A stretch of 64,000 nt of DNA, from contig NZ_JALPNU010000002.1 in assembly GCF_030851345.1 (NCBI RefSeq), positions 186,001 through 250,000 on the forward strand. Direction: 5' to 3'. The stretch comes from Marinifilum sp. D714. Lineage in GTDB: Bacteria; Bacteroidota; Bacteroidia; Bacteroidales; Marinifilaceae. Position numbers and translations under genes: made by a program. This document shows positions 1 to 8,667 of this stretch, piece by piece (positions within the stretch are counted from its first letter, which is position 1; every line of letters begins with the position of its first letter). Under the pieces are notes generated by a model. That model had not been told where the DNA came from. It searched no databases and worked only from the letters and a program-made list of their open reading frames with translations.

Positions 1-360
1 TGGATTTCTTGTGGAAGTTTTAACCGTCCTCATGAGTCGCTAAAACTTGACGATAATTACTCGTTGTTGATGACAGTACCGGAACCTAAAAAGTTCTCTT
101 CTAAAGTCACCATTTTTACTCCTGATGGACAAAAGGAAGAGCAGGTTCTTGAAGTGAATAAACCACAAAGCGTAAACGGATGGAAAATATACCAGCTGAG
201 TTACGATGAAAAAATGGGAAAATACTCTAATCTAAGTGTAGTAGAAGTAGTAAAAGATCCTTGGCAAGTTTATGTATATATCGGCATTTTCATGATGATG
301 ATCGGAGCCATTTACATGTTTTGGAGAGGAAATAAAGTAACGATTAGCAGTGAGCAGTAA
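1..360 (+). CDS. ResB-like cytochrome c biogenesis protein, C-terminal part (cut by window edge)
   Basis: The reading frame is open from base 1, so the gene begins upstream of the window; the internal TTG at 64 is not a real start. The visible 119 residues end with a periplasmic segment carrying NKPQSVNGWKIYQLSYDEK, then one membrane helix (about residues 92-111) and a short basic tail. The GWKIYQ(L/M)SYD pattern followed by a last transmembrane helix is typical of the ResB/Ccs1 C-terminus. ResB works with CcsA to deliver and ligate heme to apocytochromes c on the outer face of the inner membrane (system II). The next gene is ccsA, 42 bases downstream on the same strand, which supports the call. 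In many Bacteroidota the two are neighbours or fused; here they are separate. Confidence 0.85.
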   Translation, partial: WISCGSFNRPHESLKLDDNYSLLMTVPEPKKFSSKVTIFTPDGQKEEQVLEVNKPQSVNGWKIYQLSYDEKMGKYSNLSVVEVVKDPWQVYVYIGIFMMMIGAIYMFWRGNKVTISSEQ

Positions 361-365
361 TATTG

Positions 366-390
366 CTGATAACTGTTTACTGATAACTGT
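366..390 (+). repeat. Two 11-bp direct repeats between resB-like gene and ccsA
   Basis: CTGATAACTGT occurs at 366-376 and again at 380-390, and the run continues into another ACTG. Similar ACTG-rich runs lie at 2019-2043 and 19908-19962. The spacer is only 42 bases and may be translated through. Function is unknown. Confidence 0.6.
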
Positions 391-402
391 AAACTGAATA
401 AG

Positions 403-1188
403 ATGATTTGGAACTATTTTTTAATGGCAGCGGGTGTGAGTTCTGCAAGTTGGATTTTATCGGCATTAATTCCTAAAAAAGATTTTATCAGGAATTTATT
501 GGTGCTAATAGGTATTCTTAGCATGGCTGTTTATATTGGATTTTTATGGAATAGTCTTGAACGTCCTCCTTTAAGAACTCTTGGAGAAACAAGGTTGTGG
601 TATTCATTGTTTATATCAATTATTGGATTGATTACCTACTATCGTTGGAGATATCTTTGGATGCTTTACTATTGCCTGTTTATGTCGCTCTTGTTTTTGT
701 TTATCAATTACATGCATCCCGAGAATTTTTCAAAAACCTTGATGCCAGCCTTGCAGAGTCCTTGGTTTGTTCCGCATGTAGTTGTGTACATCATTTCCTA
801 TGCATTTTTGGCAGCTTCTTCTCTTGTAGCCATTTATGGTTTGTATCAAGTAAAAAGAGAACGGTTCGACGAAAAATATATGCTTGTAGCAGATAATTTG
901 GTTTATCTTGGCTTCGCATTCTTAACCTTTGGACTACTTTTTGGCGCTTTATGGGCCAAAGAGGCCTGGGGGCATTATTGGACCTGGGATCCGAAAGAAA
1001 CCTGGGCATTCATCACCTGGATGGGATATTTGGTATACATCCATCGCCGATATCAGAAACCAAGAAAGTATGTTTCGGCTTTATGGATTTTAGCGTTGGC
1101 ATTTGTAATTCTTTTGGTGTGTTGGTTCGGAGTAAACTACTTGCCATCAGCTCAATTTAGCGTACATACCTATAGCATGCAACCTTAA
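403..1188 (+). CDS. ccsA: Cytochrome c biogenesis protein CcsA (ResC)
   Basis: A 261-residue integral membrane protein with about eight hydrophobic helices. It contains the tryptophan-rich heme-handling (WWD) motif WGHYWTWDPKETW at residues 189-201, the signature of the CcsA/CcmC/CcmF superfamily. Histidines in flanking helices (for example in PHVVVY and SVHTYS near the end) are plausible external heme ligands. With ResB it forms the system II cytochrome c synthase, exporting heme and attaching it to CXXCH motifs. Length fits the short CcsA type. It directly follows the ResB-like gene, so the two are likely cotranscribed. A perfect hairpin at 1367-1396 could end transcription after a repeat array. 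Confidence 0.95.
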   Translation: MIWNYFLMAAGVSSASWILSALIPKKDFIRNLLVLIGILSMAVYIGFLWNSLERPPLRTLGETRLWYSLFISIIGLITYYRWRYLWMLYYCLFMSLLFLFINYMHPENFSKTLMPALQSPWFVPHVVVYIISYAFLAASSLVAIYGLYQVKRERFDEKYMLVADNLVYLGFAFLTFGLLFGALWAKEAWGHYWTWDPKETWAFITWMGYLVYIHRRYQKPRKYVSALWILALAFVILLVCWFGVNYLPSAQFSVHTYSMQP

Positions 1189-1211
1189 AGTTAATAAGAG
1201 ACCATTGGTTG

Positions 1212-1326
1212 GTGGGAGACCATCGTAGCTACTAGTGGGACATCACCATAGGTACTAATGGCAGGTCGCCATAAGTACTAACGAGAGACTACCATAAGTA
1301 CTAGTGAAAGGGTGCCACGAAGATGA
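1212..1326. repeat. 23-bp tandem array, five degenerate units
   Basis: Units start at 1212, 1235, 1258, 1281 and 1304, each exactly 23 bp. Units 1 to 4 end in TACTA (for example CCATAAGTACTA in units 3 and 4); unit 5 is the most diverged. A weaker sixth unit may precede at about 1189-1211 (shared AGAGACCAT). A 23-bp period is not a multiple of three and there is no coding frame through it. It fills the space between the converging ccsA and the small membrane protein gene. Confidence 0.85.
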
Positions 1327-1366
1327 GTATAAAAGTAAATTTGTATTAGAGATTGTACAAGATATA

Positions 1367-1396
1367 AAAATGCCAGTTCGAAAGAACTGGCATTTT
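1367..1396. terminator. Bidirectional hairpin terminator
   Basis: Perfect 13-bp stem (1367-1379 with 1384-1396) closed by a GAAA tetraloop, with A-rich and T-rich ends so that either direction ends in a U-rich stretch. It sits between converging genes (ccsA side and the minus-strand gene ending at 1415). Confidence 0.85.
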
Positions 1397-1414
1397 GTAT
1401 TATAAATAGCTTGC

Positions 1415-1765
1415 TTATTCTTGCTTAAGACCTGCAGGCCCCAGGTAAGTTGCATCTCCTAATCCTAGAATTGGGTAGAAAATAAATGGTAAGAAAATTA
1501 ATCCAAAGGTAAAACCTGTACCTTTTCCAAAACTTTTAGATAAAAGATGGATCATTCTAATGGCAATTATAATATTCACTATTGGAACAAAAAACAATAG
1601 TAATAACCACCACCATGGTTTTTCAATGATTTTTAGCCATACTATTGTACTGTAAATTGGAATAATGCAAGCCCAACCAGGTTGGTTTGCCTTTTCATAG
1701 GTTTTCCATGCTGATACAATCATTAATACAATCAACCCTAAATAAAAAAGTAATCCTATTGTCAT
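1415..1765 (-). CDS. Small integral membrane protein (DUF5684-like), function unknown
   Basis: A 116-residue protein with about three to four hydrophobic helices. The segment KANQPGWACIIPIYSTIVWL, followed by a KPWWWLLLLFFVPI helix and GFTFGLIFLPFIFYPILGLG, is a layout I associate with the DUF5684 family, often labelled signal peptidase I-like in Bacteroidota, but no catalytic Ser/Lys pair is evident, so I do not assign peptidase activity. It is monocistronic: terminators lie on both sides. The 5' leader at 1766-1857 is unusual (see separate entry) and places an AGGAG sequence about 20 bases before the ATG. Confidence 0.6.
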   Translation of the reverse strand: MTIGLLFYLGLIVLMIVSAWKTYEKANQPGWACIIPIYSTIVWLKIIEKPWWWLLLLFFVPIVNIIIAIRMIHLLSKSFGKGTGFTFGLIFLPFIFYPILGLGDATYLGPAGLKQE

Positions 1766-1785
1766 TCTTTTAATTCTATTATTCT

Positions 1786-1852
1786 CCTACTCGTATGGCT
1801 TTTCGGATGCGCCCCGTTTATGGTTTCTGGACTCCATTTATCAAGTAGGCGC
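1786..1852 (-). ncRNA. Candidate structured mRNA leader with alternative helices
   Basis: Read on the minus strand, CCUACU (1844-1849) can pair with AGUAGG (1786-1791), closing a 60-nt element and covering an AGGAG just before the gene at 1415-1765. GCGCC (1848-1852), which overlaps CCUACU, can instead pair with GGCGC inside the element (near 1809-1814), so the two helices are mutually exclusive. A small CGGG/UCCG hairpin surrounds that inner GGCGC. A 17-codon ORF (1787-1837, MESRNHKRGASEKPYE) also spans it. I do not recognise a known riboswitch class. Confidence 0.3.
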
Positions 1853-1977
1853 GAATGTAACAAATTAAATTATTATGCTTTCTTATTTCATGTGTGCTTT
1901 TTGCTTCAGAAGTATTGAATTTATTGATGGTTGAATCAATTAAATCTATCAAAGATTAAGAGGATAGGTTTTTCAAT

Positions 1978-2009
1978 AAAAACGCCGGTTCATACGAACC
2001 GGCGTTTTT
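1978..2009. terminator. Strong bidirectional hairpin terminator after alaS
   Basis: Perfect 14-bp GC-rich stem, 1978-1991 with 1996-2009, loop ATAC, flanked by A- and T-runs. It lies about 40 bases past the alaS stop codon on the minus strand. Confidence 0.9.
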
Positions 2010-2018
2010 TATGCTTGT

Positions 2019-2043
2019 AGCTGTAAGCTGATTGCTGACAGCT
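2019..2043. repeat. Short CTG-rich inverted repeat downstream of alaS
   Basis: AGCTGT at 2019-2024 and ACAGCT at 2038-2043 frame a CTG-rich run between the alaS stop and its terminator. It resembles the ACTG runs at 366-390 and 19908-19962. Confidence 0.45.
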
Positions 2044-2047
2044 ATTA

Positions 2048-4681
2048 TTATCCTTCAATTTTGTGAAGTACCATTTTCTTGGCTTTTTCGATAGCTTGTT
2101 CTAATCCTTTAGGATCTTTACCTCCAGCTGAGGCAAAGAATGGTTGTCCGCCACCACCACCTTTGATTTCTTTGGCAGCTTCACGAACAATATTTCCTGC
2201 ATGCAAGTCATATTCTTTCACAAGGTTGTCAGAGAACATGATGGTTAGGTTTGCTTTTCCACCCAAATCGGCACCTGTGATGAATACCAAATTATCAACT
2301 TCACCTTTTAATTGGAAAGCGATGTCTTTTAAATCAGCAGCACTTCCAACAGTTAATGGTTCAGTAATGAAATTTACATCTTTGGTTACAGATATGTTCC
2401 CTTTAAGGTCATTCTTCATCACCTTTAATCGATCCTTCATAAAACCATCCAAATCCTTTTTCAAACCTGAATTTTCAGACATCAAATCTTCAATGTTTTT
2501 AAGAAGGTTTTGGCTCGATTTAAATATTTTTTCAATATTTCTTAGAGTATTCAGCTTGTCGTTGATGTATTGTTCTGCTTTATCAGCGGTAATGGCTTCA
2601 ATTCTTCGAACACCAGCAGAGATAGCTCCTTCAGAAATGATTTTGAACAAACCAATCTGACCTGTTGCTTCTACGTGAGTACCACCACATAGCTCAACAG
2701 AGTCATCAAATTTTACAACACGAACCAAATCGCCATATTTCTCACCAAACAATGCCATTGCACCCATATTTACAGCTTCAGCCATTGGGATGTGATTCTT
2801 GATTTCAACAGCAATATTCTCTCTGATTTTCTTGTTTACGATTGCTTCAACTTTCGCAATTTCTTCTTCACTTACTTTTTGGAAGTGTGAGAAGTCGAAA
2901 CGCAAGTGATCAGGATTTACCAAAGAGCCTTTCTGTTCAACGTGATCGCCTAAAACTTCGCGTAATGCATGATGCATCAAGTGAGTTGCGGTGTGGTTGT
3001 TTGCAGTAAGATTTCTTTTGCTTCCACTTACAACTGCTTTAAAAGTTGCAGTTGGATCAGTTGGCAATTCCTTAGCAAAATGAACAATCAAACCATGTTC
3101 TTTCTTGGTATCGATAATGGAAATTTTCTGACCATTTGCTTCAATGTAACCAGTATCTCCAACCTGTCCACCACTTTCACCATAGAAAGGAGTGATGTTG
3201 AATACCATTTGGAAAGAATCTTTTCCTTTGCTAGTGATTTTTCTGTAGCGAGTAATTCTTACATCTGTGCTTAGGTAATCGTAACCAACGAATTCCTCAA
3301 CATCATCTTTTAAAAGCTCAACCCAGTCGCCAGTATCAACCGAAGTTGCCGAACGAGATCTGTTTTTCTGAGCTTCCATTTCAATATTAAACTCCTTGCG
3401 ATTTACAACCAAATCTTGCTCTTTCAGAATCAATTCGGTCAAATCCAATGGGAATCCGTAAGTATCATATAATTCAAAAGCTAACTTACCAGGAACAACC
3501 TTAAAATCGTCAGCTTTGGTTTTTTCAATAATTTGATCTAGCAATTTAATACCATTCTCAAGAGTTCTTAAGAATGAGTTTTCTTCTTCCTTAACTACTT
3601 TTTCAATCAAAGTTTGTTGTTTTATCAACTCAGGGAAGTGTTGTCCCATTACTTCAATCAAAACAGGAATCAATCGATACATGAATGGATCCTTGAATCC
3701 AAGGAAGGTATATCCGTAACGAACTGCTCTACGAAGAATACGACGAATTACATATCCAGCCTTGTTGTTTGATGGTAATTGTCCATCAGTAATCGCAAAT
3801 GCGATTGTTCTGATATGGTCGGCAATCACGCGAAGAGCAATGTCAATTTCTTCATCTTTTCCATATTCTTTACCACCCATTTTAGCAATGGTCTGAATAA
3901 TTGGTTGGAAAACATCGGTATCGTAATTCGAAGTTTTTCCCTGCATTGCCATACACAAACGCTCAAACCCCATTCCTGTATCAACATGCTGATGAGGAAG
4001 AGACTCTAGAGAACCATCCGCCTTACGGTTGAATTGCATAAATACAAGGTTCCAAATCTCAATTACTTGTGGGTGATCCATATTTACAAGATCTCTACCT
4101 GAAGTAATTTTTCTTTCTTCATCACTTCTTAAGTCGATGTGAATTTCAGAACAAGGGCCACAAGGACCTTGATCACCCATTTCCCAGAAGTTATCTTTTT
4201 TATTACCGTTGATAATATGATCTTCTGGAAGGTATTTCATCCAATATCCTGCAGCTTCATCATCACGATTCAACTTATCGTCGGCACTACCTTCAAAAAC
4301 AGACGCGTATAAACGATCCGTTGGCAATTTATAAACTTCAGTTAAAAGTTCCCATGCCCAATCAATGGCTTCCTTTTTAAAATAATCGCCAAACGACCAG
4401 TTTCCTAACATCTCAAACATGGTGTGATGATAAGTGTCGTGTCCTACTTCTTCGAGGTCGTTGTGTTTTCCTGAAACACGAAGACATTTCTGAGAGTTGG
4501 CAGTTCTGTTATATTTTACTGGTGAGTTACCAAGAAAGATATCCTTAAACTGATTCATACCTGCATTGGTAAACATCAATGTAGGATCATCTTTAATTAC
4601 CATCGGTGCCGATGAGACTATTTTATGTTGCTTTGAATTAAAAAAATCCAAAAATGCTTGTCTGATTTCGCTTGAATTCAT
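2048..4681 (-). CDS. alaS: Alanine--tRNA ligase
   Basis: An 877-residue class II synthetase of normal length for bacterial AlaRS. The N-terminal half is the aminoacylation core (starts [36 protein letters not shown]-type motif as [13 protein letters not shown]). The central editing domain carries the zinc-binding HTATH (H563, H567) and CGGTH (C665, H669), so editing of Ser/Gly-tRNA(Ala) is expected to be intact. The C-Ala domain ends with the glycine run [18 protein letters not shown]. It charges tRNA(Ala) in the cytoplasm. It stands alone on the minus strand, with a -7 type element at 4727-4734 upstream and a strong terminator downstream. Confidence 0.98.
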   Translation of the reverse strand: MNSSEIRQAFLDFFNSKQHKIVSSAPMVIKDDPTLMFTNAGMNQFKDIFLGNSPVKYNRTANSQKCLRVSGKHNDLEEVGHDTYHHTMFEMLGNWSFGDYFKKEAIDWAWELLTEVYKLPTDRLYASVFEGSADDKLNRDDEAAGYWMKYLPEDHIINGNKKDNFWEMGDQGPCGPCSEIHIDLRSDEERKITSGRDLVNMDHPQVIEIWNLVFMQFNRKADGSLESLPHQHVDTGMGFERLCMAMQGKTSNYDTDVFQPIIQTIAKMGGKEYGKDEEIDIALRVIADHIRTIAFAITDGQLPSNNKAGYVIRRILRRAVRYGYTFLGFKDPFMYRLIPVLIEVMGQHFPELIKQQTLIEKVVKEEENSFLRTLENGIKLLDQIIEKTKADDFKVVPGKLAFELYDTYGFPLDLTELILKEQDLVVNRKEFNIEMEAQKNRSRSATSVDTGDWVELLKDDVEEFVGYDYLSTDVRITRYRKITSKGKDSFQMVFNITPFYGESGGQVGDTGYIEANGQKISIIDTKKEHGLIVHFAKELPTDPTATFKAVVSGSKRNLTANNHTATHLMHHALREVLGDHVEQKGSLVNPDHLRFDFSHFQKVSEEEIAKVEAIVNKKIRENIAVEIKNHIPMAEAVNMGAMALFGEKYGDLVRVVKFDDSVELCGGTHVEATGQIGLFKIISEGAISAGVRRIEAITADKAEQYINDKLNTLRNIEKIFKSSQNLLKNIEDLMSENSGLKKDLDGFMKDRLKVMKNDLKGNISVTKDVNFITEPLTVGSAADLKDIAFQLKGEVDNLVFITGADLGGKANLTIMFSDNLVKEYDLHAGNIVREAAKEIKGGGGGQPFFASAGGKDPKGLEQAIEKAKKMVLHKIEG

Positions 4682-4726
4682 GAGTCTATTATGTTTTAAA
4701 TAGATGAGATTTCGTTACTTAGCTTG

Positions 4727-4734
4727 CAAAGTTA
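4727..4734 (-). promoter_or_regulatory. Candidate -7 element for alaS
   Basis: TAACTTTG on the minus strand matches the Bacteroidetes TAnnTTTG element, about 45 bases before the alaS ATG. I see no good TTTG partner at the expected spacing. Confidence 0.4.
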
Positions 4735-4812
4735 GATTAATTCCTTAATTTTGTTGACTTAAATGAGCAAAAATTTAGACTTTTTCTGCAAAAATTAACC
4801 TAAAAGTATTAG

Positions 4813-5781
4813 ATGGCGAAAACAAAGTATCAGTTTAACCCTGAGTCTGTTAGCTACGAAAAGGTAGAAATTAATTTTAAGACACGCTTAGTCAATGTTC
4901 TTAAGCATATGGCTTCCAGTTCGGTACTAGCTATTTTTATGGTTGTAGTATTGTTCTATTTCTTCGGTTCACCCAAGGAAAGATCATTGGAAAGAGAAAA
5001 TCAGAGATTAATAAATCAATACAGTTTATTAAATACAAAGCTACAACAAGTTCAAACTGTTCTGAGTGATTTGGAGCAAAGGGATGATAATATTTACCGT
5101 GTTATTTTCGAAGCAGAGCCGATTCATTCAAATATCCGTAGAGCTGGTTTTGGTGGTGTAAATCGCTATAAGCATTTAGAAAGTATGGATAATGCTGAGC
5201 TTGTAATTTCAACCACCAAGAAGTTAGATCAGGTTGCAAAATCACTGTATGTTCAAACCAAATCTTACGATGATGTTGAAGAAATGGTAAAGAACAAATT
5301 TAAAATGCTTTCTGCAATTCCTGCAATTATGCCGCTTGCAATAAAAGATTTTGGACGTATTTCTGCAGGTTATGGTTGGAGGATTCACCCAATTTATAAA
5401 ACTCGTAAATTTCATGATGGAATGGATTTTACTGGAAAGATTGGGACTCCAATATATGCTACTGGGGATGGAGTAGTAAAAATAGCCAGAAAAGAGAGAG
5501 GATATGGTAAGAAAATCGTGATTGATCATGGTTATGGCTATACAACCATTTATGCCCACTTGGATAATTACAGGGTAAGAAAAGGACAAAAGGTAAAGCG
5601 TGGAGAAATTATAGGGGAACTTGGAAATACAGGTATTTCAACAGGACCTCACCTGCATTATGAAGTAAGAAAGGGAAGAAAAACATTAAATCCGATTAAC
5701 TACTATTTTAATGACCTTACAGCAGAAGAATATGATCAAATGGTTGCATATGCTGAAAACACTGGTCAAACAATGGATTAA
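4813..5781 (+). CDS. M23-family (LytM) peptidoglycan endopeptidase, membrane anchored
   Basis: 322 residues: short cytoplasmic N-terminus, one membrane helix (about residues 32-53), a coiled-coil stretch (about 55-95, ERENQRLINQ and following), then a periplasmic LytM domain (about 185-300). Zinc ligands are visible in HDGMD (H201, D205) and HLHYE (H280, H282), so the active site looks complete rather than degenerate as in EnvC-type activators. Likely cleaves peptide cross-links in murein during growth or division. It diverges from alaS and ends at its own hairpin terminator. Other M23 proteins of this layout are sometimes annotated as NlpD/MepM-like; the precise bond cut cannot be told from sequence. 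Confidence 0.92.
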   Translation: MAKTKYQFNPESVSYEKVEINFKTRLVNVLKHMASSSVLAIFMVVVLFYFFGSPKERSLERENQRLINQYSLLNTKLQQVQTVLSDLEQRDDNIYRVIFEAEPIHSNIRRAGFGGVNRYKHLESMDNAELVISTTKKLDQVAKSLYVQTKSYDDVEEMVKNKFKMLSAIPAIMPLAIKDFGRISAGYGWRIHPIYKTRKFHDGMDFTGKIGTPIYATGDGVVKIARKERGYGKKIVIDHGYGYTTIYAHLDNYRVRKGQKVKRGEIIGELGNTGISTGPHLHYEVRKGRKTLNPINYYFNDLTAEEYDQMVAYAENTGQTMD

Positions 5782-5810
5782 TTCTACCGATAAAAATTAT
5801 GAGAACATAA

Positions 5811-5845
5811 AAAGTGGCACGGAAAAATTTATTCCGTGCCATTTT
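5811..5845 (+). terminator. Hairpin terminator after M23 peptidase gene
   Basis: TGGCACGGAA pairs with TTCCGTGCCA, extended by A/T pairs, loop of 7, followed by ATTTTATTTA. Confidence 0.8.
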
Positions 5846-5929
5846 ATTTATTACTTTAGTTAATAAATTATTCCCATGTACTTAGCTTTACCCTGATTAA
5901 AAAAGGGGTAAGATTTAAAATTAATCGAC

Positions 5930-6265
5930 GTGCCTTACAAAGAGAAGAAAATAGAAAAGCTTTATTATTCAATTGGTGAAGTTGCTGATATGTTTAAGGT
6001 AAATACCTCCTTAATCAGATATTGGGAAAAGGAATTTGATATTATTAAACCAAAGAAAAATAAGAAGGGCAATCGATTTTTCACTCAAGGCGATATTGAG
6101 AATTTTCATTTGATTTTCCATTTGGTAAAAGAGCGAGGAATGACTTTGAAGGGAGCCAAGCAAAAACTCAAAGAGAACAAAGAGGATACGGAGAATAATT
6201 TTACTGTTGTTTCGCGCTTGCAAGAGATCAAAGATCTGTTGTTGGAAATCAAAGAGGCATTATAA
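5930..6265 (+). CDS. MerR-family transcriptional regulator
   Basis: 111 residues with an N-terminal winged helix-turn-helix (about 11-75): YYSIGEVADMF, then the SLIRYWEKEFD helix and a basic wing KKNKKGNRFFTQGDIE. A short helical tail follows, with no cysteine-rich or ligand domain, as in the small MerR-like proteins common in Bacteroidota. The start is GTG at 5930; the first in-frame ATG is inside the first DNA-binding helix and would destroy the fold. It probably forms an operon with the Nif3-like gene 19 bases downstream and the zinc-ribbon gene after it, an arrangement I recall as common in Bacteroidota. A possible 6-bp dyad (TTACCC/GGGTAA, 5888-5911) lies just upstream. Confidence 0.85.
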   Translation: MPYKEKKIEKLYYSIGEVADMFKVNTSLIRYWEKEFDIIKPKKNKKGNRFFTQGDIENFHLIFHLVKERGMTLKGAKQKLKENKEDTENNFTVVSRLQEIKDLLLEIKEAL

Positions 6266-6284
6266 TCACTAAAACTTATTAGAA

Positions 6285-7379
6285 TTGAAAGTACGGGATA
6301 TTATTTCGTCTATAGAAGAGGTGGCGCCATTATCGTATCAGGAATCGTATGATAATGCCGGACTTATTGTGGGAGAATATAATCAGGAGGTTAATGGTAT
6401 TTTAATCTGTCTTGATGTAATTGAAAGCGTTGTTGAGGAAGCGATTCAAAAAGGAGCGAATCTAATTATTGCTCACCATCCGATTGTATTTAAAGGCTTA
6501 AAAAGATTCAATGGGTCGAACTATGTTGAGCGAACTGTAATGATGGCCATTAAGAATAACATTGCCATTTATGCAGCACATACCAATATCGATTCGGTTC
6601 GTGGTGGAGTAAGCGAGAGAATTTGCGATTTAATAGGTTTGCAAAACAAGAAGGTCTTGTCTCCAATTAATGGTGACCTTAAGAAATTAGTAACTTTTGT
6701 TCCTAATGATCATGCGCAAAAGGTGAGAGAAGCTCTTTTTAGTGCTGGAGGTGGCAGTATTGGCAATTACGATTCGTGCAGTTTTAATGTGGAAGGAGAA
6801 GGAACTTTTCGAGGTGGAGAAGAAACAAATCCTTATGTAGGAGAAAAAGAGAAACTACATTTCGAGAAGGAAGTAAGGGTTGAAACCATTTTTCCTAAGC
6901 ATTTAAAAGGAAAAGTAGTAGGAGCAATGCTAAATGCTCACCCTTATGAAGAGGTTGCCTATGATATTTACTCTTTAGACAATAACAATCCACAAGTGGG
7001 ATTAGGTATGATAGGAGAGTTGGAAAGTGAAGAAGACACGATCGATTTTTTGAGAAGAATTAAAGAAATATTCGGTTGTGGTTGTATAAAATATACCAAT
7101 ATTAATAAGGAAAAGATTAAAAAAGTAGCTGTTTGCGGTGGAAGCGGAAGTTTTTTATTGAGAAATGCCATATCAGCTAAAGCCGATATATTTATTACCG
7201 GAGACTTTAAATATCACGAGTTTTTTGATGCTGAGAACAAATTAATAATTGCCGATATTGGACATTATGAAAGTGAACAGTTTACTCGAGATATTTTTTA
7301 TGAGATAGTTACAAAAAAATTACCTAACTTTGCGGTTCATATTTCTGAGATAAATTCGAATCCAATAAATTATTTGTAA
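6285..7379 (+). CDS. Nif3-like dinuclear metal center protein (GTP cyclohydrolase I type 2-like)
   Basis: 364 residues, the long Nif3 form with a PII-like domain inserted between the two halves. The N-terminal motif LIIAHHPIVFKG holds metal-binding histidines, and the late segments FITGDFKYHEFFDA and ADIGHYESEQFT supply the remaining His/Glu/Asp ligands. Family members are toroidal hexamers with a two-metal site; physiological function is unsettled, though they are often labelled YbgI/Nif3 or GTP cyclohydrolase-like. Start codon is TTG at 6285 (LKVRDII.. translated as Met). It sits 19 bases after the MerR-like gene and 4 bases before the zinc-ribbon gene, so all three are likely cotranscribed. 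Confidence 0.93.
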   Translation: MKVRDIISSIEEVAPLSYQESYDNAGLIVGEYNQEVNGILICLDVIESVVEEAIQKGANLIIAHHPIVFKGLKRFNGSNYVERTVMMAIKNNIAIYAAHTNIDSVRGGVSERICDLIGLQNKKVLSPINGDLKKLVTFVPNDHAQKVREALFSAGGGSIGNYDSCSFNVEGEGTFRGGEETNPYVGEKEKLHFEKEVRVETIFPKHLKGKVVGAMLNAHPYEEVAYDIYSLDNNNPQVGLGMIGELESEEDTIDFLRRIKEIFGCGCIKYTNINKEKIKKVAVCGGSGSFLLRNAISAKADIFITGDFKYHEFFDAENKLIIADIGHYESEQFTRDIFYEIVTKKLPNFAVHISEINSNPINYL

Positions 7380-7383
7380 ACAT

Positions 7384-8220
7384 ATGACAACACAAGATCC
7401 AAAAGCTTCAGATTTTAAGGATATTTCAGTTGAAGAAAAATTACGTACGTTGTACGAAATGCAATCTGTTGATTCTGAGGTAGACCAAATTAGAACGCTA
7501 AGAGGGGAGCTTCCTTTGGAAGTGCAGGACTTGGAAGATGAGATTGCCGGACTTGATACCAGAATCGAAAATCTAAATAACGAGGTAAAAGAACTTGTCG
7601 ATACGATTGCTAAGAAAAAGCAAGAGATTAAAGAAGCTGGTTTGTTAATTAAAAAGTACGAAGCTCAGCAGATGAATGTTCGCAATAACCGTGAGTTTGA
7701 TTCTATTTCTAAGGAAATCGAATTTCAAAACCTGGAAATTGAACTATGCGAAAAGCGTATCAAGGAGTTTACTGCGGAAATGGGTAACAAAAAAGCTTTA
7801 ATCGAAAATTCAGAAGCTATTTTTGCTGAGAAGAAAGCTGATTTGGAATCTAAAAAAGGCGAGTTGGATGAGATCGTTTCTGAAACTCAAAAAGAGGAAG
7901 AAAAGTTGATGGATAAGTCTGAATCTTTCAAAACTAAAATTGAAGAGAGACTTTTAACAGCATATTCAAGAATTCGCTCGAACGCAAGAAACGGATTAGC
8001 AGTTGTTACTGTTGAGCGTGATGCATGTGGAGGTTGTTTTAACAAGATTCCACCACAGCGTCAAATGGACATCCGTTCTCGTAAAAAGATTATCGTTTGT
8101 GAATATTGCGGACGTATTTTGGTTGACCGTTACATTTGCGATTACGATCACAGTCTTGAGGAAGCTGATAAAGCTGCAGCTGCTGCTAAGCCTAAAAGAA
8201 GAACTCGTAAAAAAGAATAG
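7384..8220 (+). CDS. Coiled-coil C4 zinc-ribbon protein (CT398/CdsZ-like)
   Basis: 278 residues. Residues about 20-190 are a long, charged antiparallel coiled-coil. The C-terminus is a treble-clef style C4 zinc ribbon with C215, C218, C239 and C242 (CGGC and CEYC), followed by a basic, alanine/lysine-rich tail. This matches the zf-RING_7/CT398 family. In Chlamydia the homologue CdsZ is linked to secretion, but the role in Bacteroidota is not established, and conservation next to Nif3-like genes suggests a shared housekeeping role. Ends at a hairpin terminator (8241-8273). Confidence 0.88.
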   Translation: MTTQDPKASDFKDISVEEKLRTLYEMQSVDSEVDQIRTLRGELPLEVQDLEDEIAGLDTRIENLNNEVKELVDTIAKKKQEIKEAGLLIKKYEAQQMNVRNNREFDSISKEIEFQNLEIELCEKRIKEFTAEMGNKKALIENSEAIFAEKKADLESKKGELDEIVSETQKEEEKLMDKSESFKTKIEERLLTAYSRIRSNARNGLAVVTVERDACGGCFNKIPPQRQMDIRSRKKIIVCEYCGRILVDRYICDYDHSLEEADKAAAAAKPKRRTRKKE

Positions 8221-8240
8221 TACGATTTTGAAAAATATAG

Positions 8241-8273
8241 AAACGGTTATCTTTACGAAGGTAACCGTTTTTT
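8241..8273 (+). terminator. Hairpin terminator after zinc-ribbon gene
   Basis: AAACGGTTA pairs with TAACCGTTT, extendable by two pairs, followed by a T-run. It ends the merR-like/nif3-like/zinc-ribbon unit. Confidence 0.8.
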
Positions 8274-8291
8274 ATTATACCATATTGCAAT

Positions 8292-8621
8292 ATGAATATA
8301 TCGGATTATAAAGAATTGCAGAGCTTGAAGGATAAGCGAGAATCGTTTTATATTTATTTTTCAGCTCCCAATTGTGGTGTTTGCGAGGTATTAAAGCCTA
8401 AATTGGAAGAGTTGTTTAAGAATGATTTTGACAAATTAAAAGCATATCATGTAGATACTGCAATGCAGCCAGATATTGCTGCCCAGGAAGGTTTGTATAC
8501 AAACCCTTCTCTACTTGTTTTTATGGATGGGCAGGAAGTTTTAAGAAGAAGCAGAGCAATTGGCTTGGATGAGGTCTATGACTCTTTAAATCGATATTAT
8601 AAGATGTTTTTCCAGGAATAA
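8292..8621 (+). CDS. Thioredoxin-fold protein, cytoplasmic, CGVC active site
   Basis: 109 residues with a compact thioredoxin fold and no signal peptide. The redox motif is CGVC (C28, C31) in SAPNCGVCEVLKP; a cis-proline is present in TNPSLLVFMDG. Lacks the WCGPC signature, so it is a thioredoxin-like protein rather than canonical TrxA; similar short proteins are common in Bacteroidota as thioredoxin family protein. Follows the zinc-ribbon terminator by about 20 bases, so it may use its own promoter or readthrough. It converges with the CoA-binding protein gene across the hairpin at 8623-8651. Confidence 0.88.
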   Translation: MNISDYKELQSLKDKRESFYIYFSAPNCGVCEVLKPKLEELFKNDFDKLKAYHVDTAMQPDIAAQEGLYTNPSLLVFMDGQEVLRRSRAIGLDEVYDSLNRYYKMFFQE

Positions 8622-8622
8622 A

Positions 8623-8651
8623 AAATGCCAGTAACTCAATTACTGGCATTT
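8623..8651. terminator. Bidirectional hairpin terminator
   Basis: Perfect 12-bp stem, 8623-8634 with 8640-8651, loop CTCAA, between two converging genes. Confidence 0.85.
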
Positions 8652-8667
8652 CTTTTAATCTCTTGTT

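Noticed and set aside
2079-2660. 193-residue plus-strand ORF inside alaS
   Set aside because: Antisense to an intact, highly conserved alaS region; composition follows the complement of real codons and shows no domain.
5888-5911. TTACCC/GGGTAA dyad as MerR-type operator
   Set aside because: Only 6 bp per arm with an A-rich loop; too weak to annotate without a promoter in view.
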